Shown here: piece by piece, positions 7,778 through 15,744 of the stretch
How positions within the stretch are numbered: position 1 is the stretch's first letter
Layout: every line of letters starts with the position of its first letter
DNA from: Ruegeria sp. 6PALISEP08
GTDB taxonomy: Bacteria > Pseudomonadota > Alphaproteobacteria > Rhodobacterales > Rhodobacteraceae
NCBI RefSeq assembly: GCF_001238295.1
Contig: NZ_LGXZ01000018.1
Location: 1-64,000, forward strand
Direction: 5' to 3'
Length of the DNA: 64,000 nucleotides
Translations under genes and position numbers: made by a program
Notes under the pieces: model-generated
What the model saw: the letters and a program-made list of their open reading frames with translations, nothing else
What the model was told of the DNA's origin: nothing
Database searches by the model: none

Positions 7778-8170
7778 TTAGAAGACGGTGCAGAGCACTT
7801 CGCCACCAACATTGTTGGAGCGAGCGTTCTGGTCCGACATCACACCTTTCGGAGTGCTGACAATCGACACGCCCAGACCCTGACGGACCTGCGGGATGTC
7901 ATTGACGCCCATGTATACGCGACGACCGGGCTTCGAGACCCGCTTCAGTTCGCGAATGACAGGGGTGCCTTCGTAGTATTTCAGGCTGATTTCGATGGCC
8001 GGATGACCGTTTTCTCCGGTCGTCGCTTCGTAGCCACGGATATAACCTTCGTCCGCCAGCACGTCCAGAACCCAACCACGCAGCTTGGAAGCTGGGGTGG
8101 AAACGGTGGACTTGCCGCGCATTTGCGCGTTGCGGATACGGGTGAGCATATCGCCGATAGGATCATTCAT
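7778..8170 (-). CDS. rpsH: 30S ribosomal protein S8
   Basis: The 130-residue protein starts [16 protein letters not shown] and ends with the S8 signature [23 protein letters not shown]8 binds the central domain of 16S rRNA and in E. coli represses the spc operon by binding mRNA at rplE. No S8-binding mRNA site was searched for here. It follows rpsN by 13 nt. Confidence 0.97.
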   Translation of the reverse strand: MNDPIGDMLTRIRNAQMRGKSTVSTPASKLRGWVLDVLADEGYIRGYEATTGENGHPAIEISLKYYEGTPVIRELKRVSKPGRRVYMGVNDIPQVRQGLGVSIVSTPKGVMSDQNARSNNVGGEVLCTVF

Positions 8171-8183
8171 ATCTATGTCTCCC

Positions 8184-8489
8184 TTACCAGCTCGATTTCA
8201 CCATGCCGGGGATCTGACCAGCAGAACCCAGCTCGCGCAGCGCGATACGGCTGACCTTCAGCTTACGGTAGTAAGCGTGAGGACGACCGGTCAGCTGACA
8301 ACGGTTGTGCAGACGGGTAGCCGAGCTGTTGCGCGGCAGTTTCGCCAGTTTCAGACGCGCTTTGAAACGCTCTTCCATCGGCTTGCTCTCGTCATTCGCG
8401 ATTTCTTTCAGCTCGGCACGCTTTGCGGCATATTTGGCCACCAGGCGTTCGCGCTTCTTCTCGCGTTCGATCATTGCTTTTTTAGCCAT
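8184..8489 (-). CDS. rpsN: 30S ribosomal protein S14, zinc-free form
   Basis: The 101-residue protein has a single Cys ([15 protein letters not shown]) and no CxxC pairs, so it is the long zinc-independent (C-minus) S14. The C-terminal [19 protein letters not shown] is typical. S14 is a late-assembling head protein of the 30S subunit. It lies between rplE and rpsH as in the standard spc operon, with 13- and 19-nt gaps. Confidence 0.97.
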   Translation of the reverse strand: MAKKAMIEREKKRERLVAKYAAKRAELKEIANDESKPMEERFKARLKLAKLPRNSSATRLHNRCQLTGRPHAYYRKLKVSRIALRELGSAGQIPGMVKSSW

Positions 8490-8508
8490 GTCTCAATCCT
8501 CCCGGCGC

Positions 8509-9069
8509 TTACGCGTTGAACGGCATGTTGAAAGCTTTCAACAATGCCTTTGCTTCAGCGTCGGTTTTCGCTGTGGTGGCAATTACGATATCCAGGCCCC
8601 AGACCTCGTCGACCTTGTCGAAGTCGATTTCCGGGAACACGATGTGCTCTTTCATGCCCATGGCAAAGTTGCCCTGACCATCGAAAGAAGGCTTAACACC
8701 GCGGAAGTCACGAACGCGCGGCAGCGCGATGGTGATCAGACGATCCAGGAATTCGTACATCCGGTCACCGCGCAGGGTCACTTTCGTGCCTAGCGGCATG
8801 TCTTCACGGACGCGGAATCCCGCGATCGACTTCTTCGCCTTGGTTGCAACGGCCTTTTGACCGGCAATCGCAGTCAGATCCTCGACAGCAGCTTTCGCTT
8901 TCTTCGAGTCTTTGACGGCCTCAGCACCACAACCGATGTTCAGAACGATTTTTTCCAGCTTGGGCAGCTGCATGTCGTTCTTGTATCCGAACTCTTCTTT
9001 CAGAGCGGCACGGATGGTTTCGGCGTACTGAGCTTTCAGACGCGGGGTGTAGGTTGCGTTATCAAGCAT
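8509..9069 (-). CDS. rplE: 50S ribosomal protein L5
   Basis: The 186-residue protein contains [18 protein letters not shown] and [17 protein letters not shown], both typical of L5, which binds 5S rRNA and contacts the P-site tRNA. Length is slightly above the 179 of E. coli because of a short N-terminal extension. Its start overlaps the rplX stop by 8 nt, so translation of the two is probably coupled. Confidence 0.97.
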   Translation of the reverse strand: MLDNATYTPRLKAQYAETIRAALKEEFGYKNDMQLPKLEKIVLNIGCGAEAVKDSKKAKAAVEDLTAIAGQKAVATKAKKSIAGFRVREDMPLGTKVTLRGDRMYEFLDRLITIALPRVRDFRGVKPSFDGQGNFAMGMKEHIVFPEIDFDKVDEVWGLDIVIATTAKTDAEAKALLKAFNMPFNA

Positions 9070-9373
9070 CGATCACGTCCCCTGTGGTCTTGGCGAAGCG
9101 GACCTTCTTGTCACCTTCCAGGCGGAAGCCAACGCGGGTTGCTTTGCCGTTCTTGTCCAGCAGTGCCAGGTTCGACAGCTCGATCGGGTTTGCCTGAGGC
9201 AGGCGACCACCTTGCGAGTTTTGCGACTGACGGGTGTGGCGGATGGCGATGTTGATGCCATCAACAACAGCTTTACCGGCTTTCGGGTCAACCGAGGTGA
9301 TAGTCCCCTCTTTGCCCTTGTCCTTGCCGGCCAGCACGACGACCTTGTCGCCTTTGCGGAGTTTAGCAGCCAT
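9062..9373 (-). CDS. rplX: 50S ribosomal protein L24
   Basis: The 103-residue protein begins with the KOW motif [21 protein letters not shown]24 initiates 50S assembly on 23S rRNA. It starts only 2 nt after the rplN stop and overlaps rplE by 8 nt, showing tight coupling within the rpmC-to-rpmD transcript. Confidence 0.97.
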   Translation of the reverse strand: MAAKLRKGDKVVVLAGKDKGKEGTITSVDPKAGKAVVDGINIAIRHTRQSQNSQGGRLPQANPIELSNLALLDKNGKATRVGFRLEGDKKVRFAKTTGDVIDA

Positions 9374-9375
9374 GA

Positions 9376-9744
9376 TTACAGCACCTCCGGAGCCAGCGAG
9401 ATGATTTTCATGAAGTTCTTACCGCGCAGTTCGCGAACAACGGGGCCAAAGATACGGGTACCGATCGGCTCATTGTTGTTGTTCAGGATGACGGCGGCGT
9501 TGCGATCGAAACGGATCGCGGTGCCGTCTTCGCGACGGACTTCCTTGGCGGTGCGTACGACGACGGCCTTGCGGACGTCACCTTTCTTTACGCGGCCGCG
9601 TGGGATGGCTTCCTTCACCGAGACGACAATGATGTCGCCGACGGAGGCGTATTTACGCTTGGAACCACCCAGGACCTTGATGCACTGAACTCGGCGTGCG
9701 CCTGAGTTGTCAGCGACATCCAGATTGGTCTGCATCTGGATCAT
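9376..9744 (-). CDS. rplN: 50S ribosomal protein L14
   Basis: The 122-residue protein starts [19 protein letters not shown] and has the exact family length. L14 forms an inter-subunit bridge and binds the silencing factor RsfS. It follows rpsQ after a 75-nt gap, the largest gap in the rpsQ-to-rplR stretch; the gap includes a GC-rich stem (TGGGGG/CCCCCA) of unknown purpose. Confidence 0.97.
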   Translation of the reverse strand: MIQMQTNLDVADNSGARRVQCIKVLGGSKRKYASVGDIIVVSVKEAIPRGRVKKGDVRKAVVVRTAKEVRREDGTAIRFDRNAAVILNNNNEPIGTRIFGPVVRELRGKNFMKIISLAPEVL

Positions 9745-9819
9745 GTGGTTTCTCCCGACCTGTGGGGGCTGGTCTTGTTAAATCCCCCAGGGTTTCGACA
9801 AATGAAAAATCCCGGAAGC

Positions 9820-10050
9820 TTACGCTTCCAGAACTTCCCAACGTTTCGTCTTCGATTTCGGCGCGCATTCGATGATGCGTACGGTGTCACCGACCTTGAA
9901 GGCGTTCTTTTCGTCGTGAGCCCGGTATTTCTTGGACTTACGAACGGTTTTGTGCAGCAGCGGGTGCTTGAAACGGCGTTCAACCGAAACAGTCACGGTT
10001 TGCTCGTTGGCGTCGCTGGTTACGATTCCGGACAGGATACGCTTGGGCAT
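9820..10050 (-). CDS. rpsQ: 30S ribosomal protein S17
   Basis: The 76-residue protein begins [19 protein letters not shown] and has the OB-fold S17 pattern with [19 protein letters not shown]. It is a primary 16S rRNA binder. It starts 4 nt after the rpmC stop. The two open the second - strand ribosomal transcript. Confidence 0.96.
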   Translation of the reverse strand: MPKRILSGIVTSDANEQTVTVSVERRFKHPLLHKTVRKSKKYRAHDEKNAFKVGDTVRIIECAPKSKTKRWEVLEA

Positions 10051-10054
10051 CTGA

Positions 10055-10261
10055 TTACTCCTCGGATGCCGCGGCAGCGGCCTTTTCGTTCAGAATGGTT
10101 TTGACGCGGGCAGCATTACGGCGGGCCGCTTTGATGCCGGCATTGTTTTCCAGCTGACCGGTTGCCTGTTGAAAGCGCAGGTTAAAGCTTTCTTTCTTCA
10201 GGTTGGCCAGTTCCTCGCGGAGCTGGTCCGGGGTCTTGTCACGCAGTTCTTGGGCGTTCAT
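10055..10261 (-). CDS. rpmC: 50S ribosomal protein L29
   Basis: The 68-residue protein ([19 protein letters not shown] ... [11 protein letters not shown]) is a standard L29, a two-helix protein at the tunnel exit next to L23. In the usual order it follows rplP directly. Here rplP ends in a terminator and 2.5 kb of unrelated genes intervene. rpmC has its own leader and candidate promoter at 10380-10408, so it heads a separate transcript of the rest of the spc genes. Confidence 0.95.
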   Translation of the reverse strand: MNAQELRDKTPDQLREELANLKKESFNLRFQQATGQLENNAGIKAARRNAARVKTILNEKAAAAASEE

Positions 10262-10379
10262 CGCCTTTTTCCTTTGCTCAAAACACCAGAAGGCCCCGAA
10301 CTCGGGTCACCTTTGACCTGGTGGATGAATGATAGACATACGAATCCCCCGACTCAGCCGGGGGACCGCAAGATGCTGC

Positions 10380-10408
10380 TCTATAGGGGGTTCAGGGGTG
10401 GGTGGCAA
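10380..10408 (-). promoter_or_regulatory. Candidate promoter of rpmC and the spc fragment
   Basis: On the - strand TTGCCA (10408-10403), a 17-nt spacer with 12 C, and TATAGA (10385-10380) lie 119 nt before rpmC. The spacer begins CCCACCCC, as does that of the rplB promoter. The leader contains two small hairpins: CCCCCG/CGGGGG at 10346-10364 and GGTCA/TGACC at 10305-10318. The rest of the 330-nt gap to the next gene (10262-10591) shows nothing else. Confidence 0.6.
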
Positions 10409-10591
10409 GGGAAAGATTGCACACTCATTCTGAGTGAGTGTTTCGCTCTGAAATCGAAGTTTCAAATCGTCGGTAGTTTTCCAGACGCTTTGGTCAGATC
10501 TACCCGTGATTCTCAAACTGTTGGCCTTTGAACGTATGCCGATCTATCATCATCGTCTGATTTTAGTGATTGTTTAACAGAGAGGTGCCTT

Positions 10592-10963
10592 ATGCAACGT
10601 TCCAAATTATCGATCTTTACATTTACAATGTTGATGTCCGCATCCCTTGCGACGGCTGCGCCCGACGGCAAATGGACCCTGACCATCAATTCCAGCCGAC
10701 CCTGGCAGATGGATATCGCCGTCAACAACAACACACCACAGGTTCTTGCGGCTCATGGAATTACGCCAGAAGGCATCAAGGTTCGAAAAGTCACAGACGA
10801 TCGGCTGCAATTCGATGCAACGATCTCCAAGCAGGGCAGCTGTTCATCGGGAAGCGTGATGAAGTTTGACCTTAAATTCAAAAACGGGGCCTACAGATCC
10901 GGCTCCGTGAATGGCAACTGCATCGGGTTCCCAAAGTTTCGCGCTCGAGTGTCTGCCAAGTAA
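10592..10963 (+). CDS. Small exported protein, unknown
   Basis: The 123-residue product has a clear signal peptide (about residues 1-23, ending ATAA) and a mature part of about 100 residues with two Cys (GSCSSG, NGNC), which may form a disulfide in the periplasm. GAGGTG lies 7 nt upstream of the ATG. I do not recognise a family. It lies in the insert between rpmC and rplP and is oriented against them, converging with the cold-shock gene. Confidence 0.65.
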   Translation: MQRSKLSIFTFTMLMSASLATAAPDGKWTLTINSSRPWQMDIAVNNNTPQVLAAHGITPEGIKVRKVTDDRLQFDATISKQGSCSSGSVMKFDLKFKNGAYRSGSVNGNCIGFPKFRARVSAK

Positions 10964-10967
10964 TCTG

Positions 10968-11005
10968 CAAAAAACAAAACGCGGCCTCGTTTGCACGAGA
11001 CCGCG
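10968..11005 (-). terminator. Terminator after the cold-shock gene
   Basis: On the - strand CGCGGTCTCGT GCAA ACGAGGCCGCG (one G-T pair) is followed by TTTTGTTTTTTG. It starts 27 nt after the cold-shock stop and is one of the strongest terminators in the window. It also lies just behind the convergent small exported protein. Confidence 0.85.
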
Positions 11006-11031
11006 TCTTCAACTGTCTAAGTCTGAGTGAC

Positions 11032-11238
11032 TTACGCCAGAGCGATGTTCACAGCCGACTCGCGACCGTCACGGCCGGGCTCGATGTCGAATGTTACTTT
11101 CTGGTCGTCGGCCAGGCCGGTCAGACCCGAGCGCTCAACAGCAGAGATGTGTACAAACACGTCTTTGCCACCGGACTCCGGTGCGATGAAGCCAAAACCT
11201 TTAGTTGTGTTGAACCATTTTACGGTGCCATTGGCCAT
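11032..11238 (-). CDS. cspA: Cold-shock domain protein
   Basis: The 68-residue protein has both nucleic-acid-binding motifs, KGFGFI (RNP1) and VFVHIS (RNP2), of the cold-shock family, which bind single-stranded RNA and DNA and melt RNA structure. The start MANGTVKWFN is preceded by a purine-rich site. A gene-free stretch of about 200 nt upstream could be the long leader common in csp genes. It sits within the insert between the S10 and spc fragments and ends in its own strong terminator, so it is independent of the ribosomal genes. Confidence 0.95.
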   Translation of the reverse strand: MANGTVKWFNTTKGFGFIAPESGGKDVFVHISAVERSGLTGLADDQKVTFDIEPGRDGRESAVNIALA

Positions 11239-11440
11239 ATCCGTAGTCTCCTAGTTTATTGCTGTCCGCGGGATTGCGACAGCGCGGCGTTGTCGGTCTG
11301 GATCGAGAGACTGAACGCCGAATAATCGGGAGACAGTGGTCGAAAGAGAAAAACGAAAGCGTGCCTCACATCGTTGATGTGGCGGCACATTGCAAGGACT
11401 TTTTGCATTTAATCTTGAATTGTGATCGTGACAGACGGCC
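11239..11440 (-). promoter_or_regulatory. Upstream region and possible leader of the csp gene
   Basis: This 200-nt stretch has no reading frame of its own. Long structured leaders with thermosensor activity are known for E. coli cspA. Small inverted repeats exist here (for example CACATCGTTGATGTG near 11366-11380). I could not place a convincing promoter, so the length of the transcript leader is a guess. Confidence 0.3.
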
Positions 11441-11443
11441 GCG

Positions 11444-12064
11444 TCAGTCCCACTTATAGTTAAAGCTCACGCTGATCCGCTCATCTTCCGCCATGTTCAT
11501 CGGCACCTCGTGGCGCAACCAGCTTTCCCAAAGCAGGACGTCGCCCACCTGTGGTTTCATGTAGATGAACGGCTGCAAATCGCGCCGTCCACCCTTGAGC
11601 CGCGTCGGTGCGGCCATCATGCGGCCCGAGCGGGGGTCTTCCAGTTTCAGCGCGCTGGCCCCTTCAGGCATCGCCACATAGGTCGTGCCCGAGATCACGC
11701 TGTGCGGGTGCAGGTGGCTGGAGTGCATTCCGCCCTCGGGCAGGATGTTGATCCACAGATCTTCCAGTTTCAGTTCACCTTCGCCCAGATCAAACTCCAG
11801 ATCCTTGGCAAAGGCCGCCACGTGCTGATCAAGCACCTTCACCAGATCGGCAAAGATCGGGAACCGCCAGGGCAGATCGGTCAGCGACGCATAGCTGGTG
11901 TAGCCGGGATAACCGTTTTCTTCACACCAGTCCTGACCGGCTTCGTCATCTTCGGCGATGACAAGGCAGGAATTTTCCAGCTCCTCCGCATCGATCTTGG
12001 GACCGAATTCGGACAAAGCTGCGCGATAGAGACGGGTAACGAAGAGTGATTCAATCTGTGCCAT
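11444..12064 (-). CDS. TIGR02466-type 2OG-Fe(II) oxygenase
   Basis: From the ATG at 12064 the protein has 206 residues; the longer frame to 12184 would overlap the preceding gene by 80 nt. It resembles the 2OG-Fe(II) oxygenase family PF13759. SSHLHPHSVISGTTYV carries the metal-binding histidines, and the C-terminal HEVPMNMAEDERISVSFNY holds the distal His and the Arg-rich strand. Enzymes of this fold use Fe(II), oxygen and 2-oxoglutarate; the substrate here is unknown. It follows the AA_synth-family gene on the same strand with 40 nt between, so the two are probably cotranscribed. No strong ribosome-binding site is visible. Confidence 0.8.
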   Translation of the reverse strand: MAQIESLFVTRLYRAALSEFGPKIDAEELENSCLVIAEDDEAGQDWCEENGYPGYTSYASLTDLPWRFPIFADLVKVLDQHVAAFAKDLEFDLGEGELKLEDLWINILPEGGMHSSHLHPHSVISGTTYVAMPEGASALKLEDPRSGRMMAAPTRLKGGRRDLQPFIYMKPQVGDVLLWESWLRHEVPMNMAEDERISVSFNYKWD

Positions 12065-12104
12065 GGGCCGGGCATACCCCAGTGTTTTCGGCAAGACCAG
12101 CCGT

Positions 12105-12653
12105 TTAGCTTTTGACGGGCCCTTTGCCACAGCGCGGGATCGGACGGCCGCCATCGGCATAGGCAAGGCACAGCACGATCTCATCCGGTTTTGGCGCGTC
12201 AGGGATGTTCAACGTCATCGTGTCGAAATGGTCGAACGACCAGGGATTGTCCTTGTGCCCAAGAGGTAGATCAATCGCGCAACCCGGTGAGCCCAACTTG
12301 GCGTTAGAGGGGATCACCGCCTCTCCTCCGCCCGCCGCTGCACGCATGGGCGCTCCGAGTTTAGGGTGGATCACTGCCCCGCCCTGTTCAAGATCACCAT
12401 TCACGCCAACGATCGCCGCTTTGCCGTATGAAACCGGCGCACCGTCCAGTTGCGCCACTGCCTCGGCGGCAAGTTCCGCGCCCAAAGAACCACCGATTTC
12501 GAACAGCTCGGACAGATCCTCTGAAAACGCACCTGCCAGGGGGTTCCGGATGACGGCCATAACCGCGACGCGACTGATCGGATCACAAGGTTGCCCCAAT
12601 TGATCCGTGGTCACGACTTCTTTGACAAACACCTTCTTGCGCGGCTGATCCAT
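12105..12653 (-). CDS. AA_synth (PF06684, DUF1185) family protein
   Basis: The 182-residue protein from the ATG at 12653 has GGGAGGG 5 nt upstream. Its pattern (VAVMAVIRNPLAG ... YGKAAIVGVNGDLEQGGAVIHPKLG ... SFDHFDTMTLNIPDAPKPDEI, shown as short landmarks) matches the family named amino acid synthesis protein, PF06684. The family name comes from a weak genetic association, and no reaction is firmly established. It probably forms an operon with the oxygenase gene at 11444-12064. Both lie between the rplP terminator and the csp gene, so they are cargo in the split S10/spc cluster. Confidence 0.8.
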   Translation of the reverse strand: MDQPRKKVFVKEVVTTDQLGQPCDPISRVAVMAVIRNPLAGAFSEDLSELFEIGGSLGAELAAEAVAQLDGAPVSYGKAAIVGVNGDLEQGGAVIHPKLGAPMRAAAGGGEAVIPSNAKLGSPGCAIDLPLGHKDNPWSFDHFDTMTLNIPDAPKPDEIVLCLAYADGGRPIPRCGKGPVKS

Positions 12654-12744
12654 AAAACCCTCCCAGTCCTCGACGCAGCCTAGAAACGCTTTGATCGAAG
12701 GTCGACTATTTTCACGGCCATCCGGATCACATATGCCCAAAACA

Positions 12745-12777
12745 ACAGAAAACCCCCGCCGATTTCTCGACGGGGGT
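12745..12777 (-). terminator. Terminator after rplP
   Basis: On the - strand ACCCCCGTCGA GAAA TCGGCGGGGGT is followed by TTTTCTGTTGTTTTGG. It lies about 36 nt after the rplP stop. It ends the rplB-rpsS-rplV-rpsC-rplP transcript, so the downstream spc genes need their own promoter. Confidence 0.8.
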
Positions 12778-12812
12778 CAATCTTGGCACGAACGGGGTTG
12801 CCCCCGGATCGC

Positions 12813-13226
12813 TTACCAGTCTTCGCGAACCACTACGCGGGTCTTGATCGGCAGTTTCATCGCGGCAAGGCGCAGAGCCTCACGGGCGATCTCGTCATTG
12901 ACGCCGTCGATCTCGAACATCACGCGACCGGGCTTGACCTTGCAAACCCAACGGTCCACCGAACCCTTACCTTTACCCATACGAACTTCGATCGGCTTTG
13001 CAGTGACCGGAGTGTCGGGGAAGATACGGATCCAGACACGACCCTGACGTTTCATGTGACGGGTCATGGCACGACGTGCAGCTTCGATCTGACGCGCAGT
13101 GACGCGTTCAGGCTGCAGAGCTTTCAGACCGTAAGTGCCAAAGTTCAGATCAGAGCCACCTTTGGCTTCGCCCTTGATCCGGCCTTTGTGCATCTTGCGG
13201 AATTTAGTACGCTTTGGTTGAAGCAT
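12813..13226 (-). CDS. rplP: 50S ribosomal protein L16
   Basis: The 137-residue protein starts [19 protein letters not shown] and includes [18 protein letters not shown] and the RVWIRIFPD motif of L16, a late-assembly protein near the A site. It follows rpsC by 12 nt. It is the last gene of its transcript because a terminator follows at 12745-12777. In the usual order rpmC would start within a few bases. Confidence 0.97.
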   Translation of the reverse strand: MLQPKRTKFRKMHKGRIKGEAKGGSDLNFGTYGLKALQPERVTARQIEAARRAMTRHMKRQGRVWIRIFPDTPVTAKPIEVRMGKGKGSVDRWVCKVKPGRVMFEIDGVNDEIAREALRLAAMKLPIKTRVVVREDW

Positions 13227-13238
13227 ATCTTTCCCTCC

Positions 13239-13949
13239 TTAGCGACGACCGCCACCAGCACCACGAGGTGCAGGGCCGTCCTGGAGTTCCTGTGCTTTAC
13301 GGTCACGTGCCTGCGGATCGTGCTCCATGATCTCACCTTTGAAGATCCAGACCTTGATCCCGATGATCCCGTAGGGGGTCATCGCTTCGGCATGTGCGTA
13401 ATCGATGTCGGCACGCAGAGTGTGCAGAGGCACGCGGCCTTCGCGGTACCACTCGGTCCGTGCGATTTCAGCACCGCCCAGACGGCCAGCGACGTTCACC
13501 CGGATACCCAGGGCGCCCATGCGCATGGCGTTCTGAACCGAGCGCTTCATGGCGCGACGGAACGAAACACGACGCTCCAGCTGCTGAGCGATGGACTCGG
13601 CAACCAGCTGCGCGTCAAGCTCGGGCTTGCGCACTTCGACGATGTTCAGGTGCAGTTCGCTGTCGGTCATTGCGGCCAGCTTCTTGCGCAGAACTTCGAT
13701 GTCCGCACCTTTCTTGCCGATGATGACGCCAGGACGTGCGGTGTGGATCGTGACGCGGCACTTTTTGTGCGGACGTTCGATGATCACACGTGCAACACCG
13801 GCCTGCTTGCACTCTTTATTGATGAACTCACGGATCTTGATGTCTTCCAGCAGAAGATCACCGTAATCCTTGGTGTCAGCGTACCAGCGGCTGTCCCAGG
13901 TGCGGTTGACCTGAAGGCGCATGCCGATCGGATTGACTTTATGTCCCAT
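13239..13949 (-). CDS. rpsC: 30S ribosomal protein S3
   Basis: The 236-residue protein begins [12 protein letters not shown] and has the type II KH domain with the GKKG loop ([13 protein letters not shown], about residues 76-88). S3 helps form the mRNA entry helicase of the 30S subunit. The C-terminus ends in an Arg/Gly/Pro-rich tail. Its ATG overlaps the rplV stop by one base (TAATG). Confidence 0.98.
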   Translation of the reverse strand: MGHKVNPIGMRLQVNRTWDSRWYADTKDYGDLLLEDIKIREFINKECKQAGVARVIIERPHKKCRVTIHTARPGVIIGKKGADIEVLRKKLAAMTDSELHLNIVEVRKPELDAQLVAESIAQQLERRVSFRRAMKRSVQNAMRMGALGIRVNVAGRLGGAEIARTEWYREGRVPLHTLRADIDYAHAEAMTPYGIIGIKVWIFKGEIMEHDPQARDRKAQELQDGPAPRGAGGGRR

Positions 13950-14329
13950 TAGGCTTGCTCCTCAACTTGACGCACCTTGATGGTGATCTCCGAGAACGGC
14001 TTCATGATCTTGCCGAAACGGCCACGGGCCCGAGGGCGACCGCGTTTCATGATCAGGTTTTTGCCAACCCAGGCTTCGGCGACGATCAGCTCGTCAACGT
14101 CCAGGTTGTGGTTGTTCTCGGCGTTGGCGATTGCGGATTGCAGGCACTTCTTGACGTCCTGCGCGACACGCTTGTTCGAGAAAGTCAGGTCGGTCAGAGC
14201 CTTCTCGACTTTCTTGCCGCGGATCATTTGCGCAACCAGGTTCAGTTTCTGCGGGCTGGTGCGAAGCATGCGGGTTTTCGCCATTGCTTCGTTTTCAGCC
14301 ACGCGGCGGGGGTTCTTTTCCTTGCCCAT
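13949..14329 (-). CDS. rplV: 50S ribosomal protein L22
   Basis: The 126-residue protein has the L22 motif [17 protein letters not shown] and the conserved C-terminal beta-hairpin region ([12 protein letters not shown]) that lines the exit tunnel and is a known site of macrolide resistance changes. It begins 3 nt after the rpsS stop. The N-terminal [14 protein letters not shown] extension is typical for alphaproteobacteria. Confidence 0.97.
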   Translation of the reverse strand: MGKEKNPRRVAENEAMAKTRMLRTSPQKLNLVAQMIRGKKVEKALTDLTFSNKRVAQDVKKCLQSAIANAENNHNLDVDELIVAEAWVGKNLIMKRGRPRARGRFGKIMKPFSEITIKVRQVEEQA

Positions 14330-14332
14330 GAC

Positions 14333-14611
14333 TTACTTCCGCTTCGCTTTTTTGTCTGCGGCATGGCCATAATAGGTCCGGGTCGGCGAATACTCACCGA
14401 ACTTCTGACCGATCATGTCTTCCGAGACGTTGACGGGGATATGCTTGTGGCCGTTGTACACACCAAAGGTCAGACCCACGAACTGGGGCAGAATGGTGGA
14501 ACGACGCGACCAGATCTTGATGACTTCGTTGCGGCCCGACTCGCGCGCTGCTTCGGCTTTTTTAAGCACGTAAGCATCGACGAAAGGACCCTTCCAAACA
14601 GAGCGAGACAT
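14333..14611 (-). CDS. rpsS: 30S ribosomal protein S19
   Basis: The 92-residue protein begins [18 protein letters not shown] and contains [19 protein letters not shown], diagnostic for S19, which contacts the A-site finger of the large subunit. It is 3 nt from both rplB and rplV, as expected for a compact ribosomal operon. Confidence 0.98.
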   Translation of the reverse strand: MSRSVWKGPFVDAYVLKKAEAARESGRNEVIKIWSRRSTILPQFVGLTFGVYNGHKHIPVNVSEDMIGQKFGEYSPTRTYYGHAADKKAKRK

Positions 14612-14614
14612 GGA

Positions 14615-15457
14615 TTAACGTCCCTTCTTCTTGGCGTGCCGCGAGCGGATGATCAGCTTCTGGGACGCTTTGTTTTTGTTGCGGGTACGCTTACCCTTGG
14701 TGTCCTTACCCCAAGGCGTAACCGGTGTACGGCCACCCGAGGTACGACCTTCACCACCACCGTGCGGGTGATCGATCGGGTTCATAGCGACACCACGAAC
14801 CGACGGACGCACGCCCTTGTGGCGCATACGCCCGGCTTTACCGAGGTTCTGGTTGCTGTTGTCGGGGTTGGACACGGCACCGACGGTGGCCATGCATTCC
14901 TGACGGACCAGGCGCAGTTCGCCCGAGCTCAGACGGATCTGAGCGTAGCCGCCATCGCGACCAACGAACTGAGCGTAAGTACCGGCCGCACGTGCGATCT
15001 GACCGCCTTTACCAGGCTTCATCTCGATGTTGTGGACGATGGTACCGATGGGCATACCCGAGAACGGCATTGCGTTGCCCGGCTTGATGTCTGCCTTGGC
15101 CGAAGCCACGACTTTGTCACCAACAGCCAGACGCTGCGGAGCCAGGATATATGCCTGCTCGCCGTCTTCGTATTTTACCAGTGCGATGAATGCGGTCCGG
15201 TTCGGGTCATATTCGATCCGTTCGACGGTTGCCGCGACATCAAATTTGTTCCGTTTGAAGTCAACGATCCGGTAGAGACGCTTTGCGCCACCGCCGCGGC
15301 GGCGTGAAGTGATCCGTCCGGTGTTGTTCCGGCCGCCCGATTTGGTCAAACCCTCAGTGAGAGACTTGACCGGACGTCCTTTCCAAAGCTCCGAACGGTC
15401 GATCAGCACCAGCCCGCGCTGGCCCGGCGTCGTCGGCTTGTACGACTTGAGTGCCAT
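14615..15457 (-). CDS. rplB: 50S ribosomal protein L2
   Basis: The 280-residue protein has all L2 landmarks: [19 protein letters not shown] near the N-terminus, and the C-terminal [17 protein letters not shown] with the conserved His important for peptidyl transferase activity. It is the first gene of the inverted block. It would normally follow rplW; a decayed piece of rplW still lies upstream at 17243-17332. The gene has a 138-nt leader with a 7-bp hairpin and a candidate promoter at 15602-15630. Confidence 0.98.
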   Translation of the reverse strand: MALKSYKPTTPGQRGLVLIDRSELWKGRPVKSLTEGLTKSGGRNNTGRITSRRRGGGAKRLYRIVDFKRNKFDVAATVERIEYDPNRTAFIALVKYEDGEQAYILAPQRLAVGDKVVASAKADIKPGNAMPFSGMPIGTIVHNIEMKPGKGGQIARAAGTYAQFVGRDGGYAQIRLSSGELRLVRQECMATVGAVSNPDNSNQNLGKAGRMRHKGVRPSVRGVAMNPIDHPHGGGEGRTSGGRTPVTPWGKDTKGKRTRNKNKASQKLIIRSRHAKKKGR

Positions 15458-15482
15458 GCTTTCTGTCTTCCGTTTAGCAAGT

Positions 15483-15498
15483 GCGGGGATTTCCCCGC
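15483..15498 (-). promoter_or_regulatory. Hairpin in the rplB leader
   Basis: GCGGGGA-TT-TCCCCGC is a perfect 7-bp stem 25 nt before the rplB start. No T run follows, so it is not a terminator. It could shape access to the ribosome-binding site or be a regulatory site; no partner protein can be named. Confidence 0.45.
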
Positions 15499-15601
15499 TA
15501 TGTGATAGGCCCCCGTAGGTGCCAAAGGTATAGGGCCCCGAAGGTCCCCGGTTTCAAATATCTTAGGCCCCGGAACGAATCCGAGGCCGCAAGATTGGGT
15601 G

Positions 15602-15630
15602 CATTTAGCAGTGTTGGGGGTGGGTGTCTA
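15602..15630 (-). promoter_or_regulatory. Candidate rplB promoter
   Basis: On the - strand TAGACA (15630-15625), a 17-nt spacer with 11 C beginning CCCACCCC, and TAAATG (15607-15602) precede rplB by about 145 nt. The same CCCACCCC start of the spacer is found in the rpmC promoter. The -35 differs from consensus at one key position, so I hold this less firmly than the others. Confidence 0.5.
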
Positions 15631-15744
15631 TAGGCTGGGCATTAGTTTCTCGGCATCTCTAATCGTTACATCCCAATGACTTTTGCTGTTGTTTTTTCAA
15701 TCAGTTTCAAAGAACCTTTGGCCAAACACCAAGGAACTGACTAC

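Noticed and set aside
13955..15307. 450-codon open frame on the + strand opposite rplV, rpsS and rplB
   Set aside because: It is antisense to three certain ribosomal genes, has no family resemblance and is explained by their codon bias at third positions. The same holds for long frames opposite rplC (1337-2389), rarA (28900-30276) and the TVP38/oxidoreductase genes (47710-49185).
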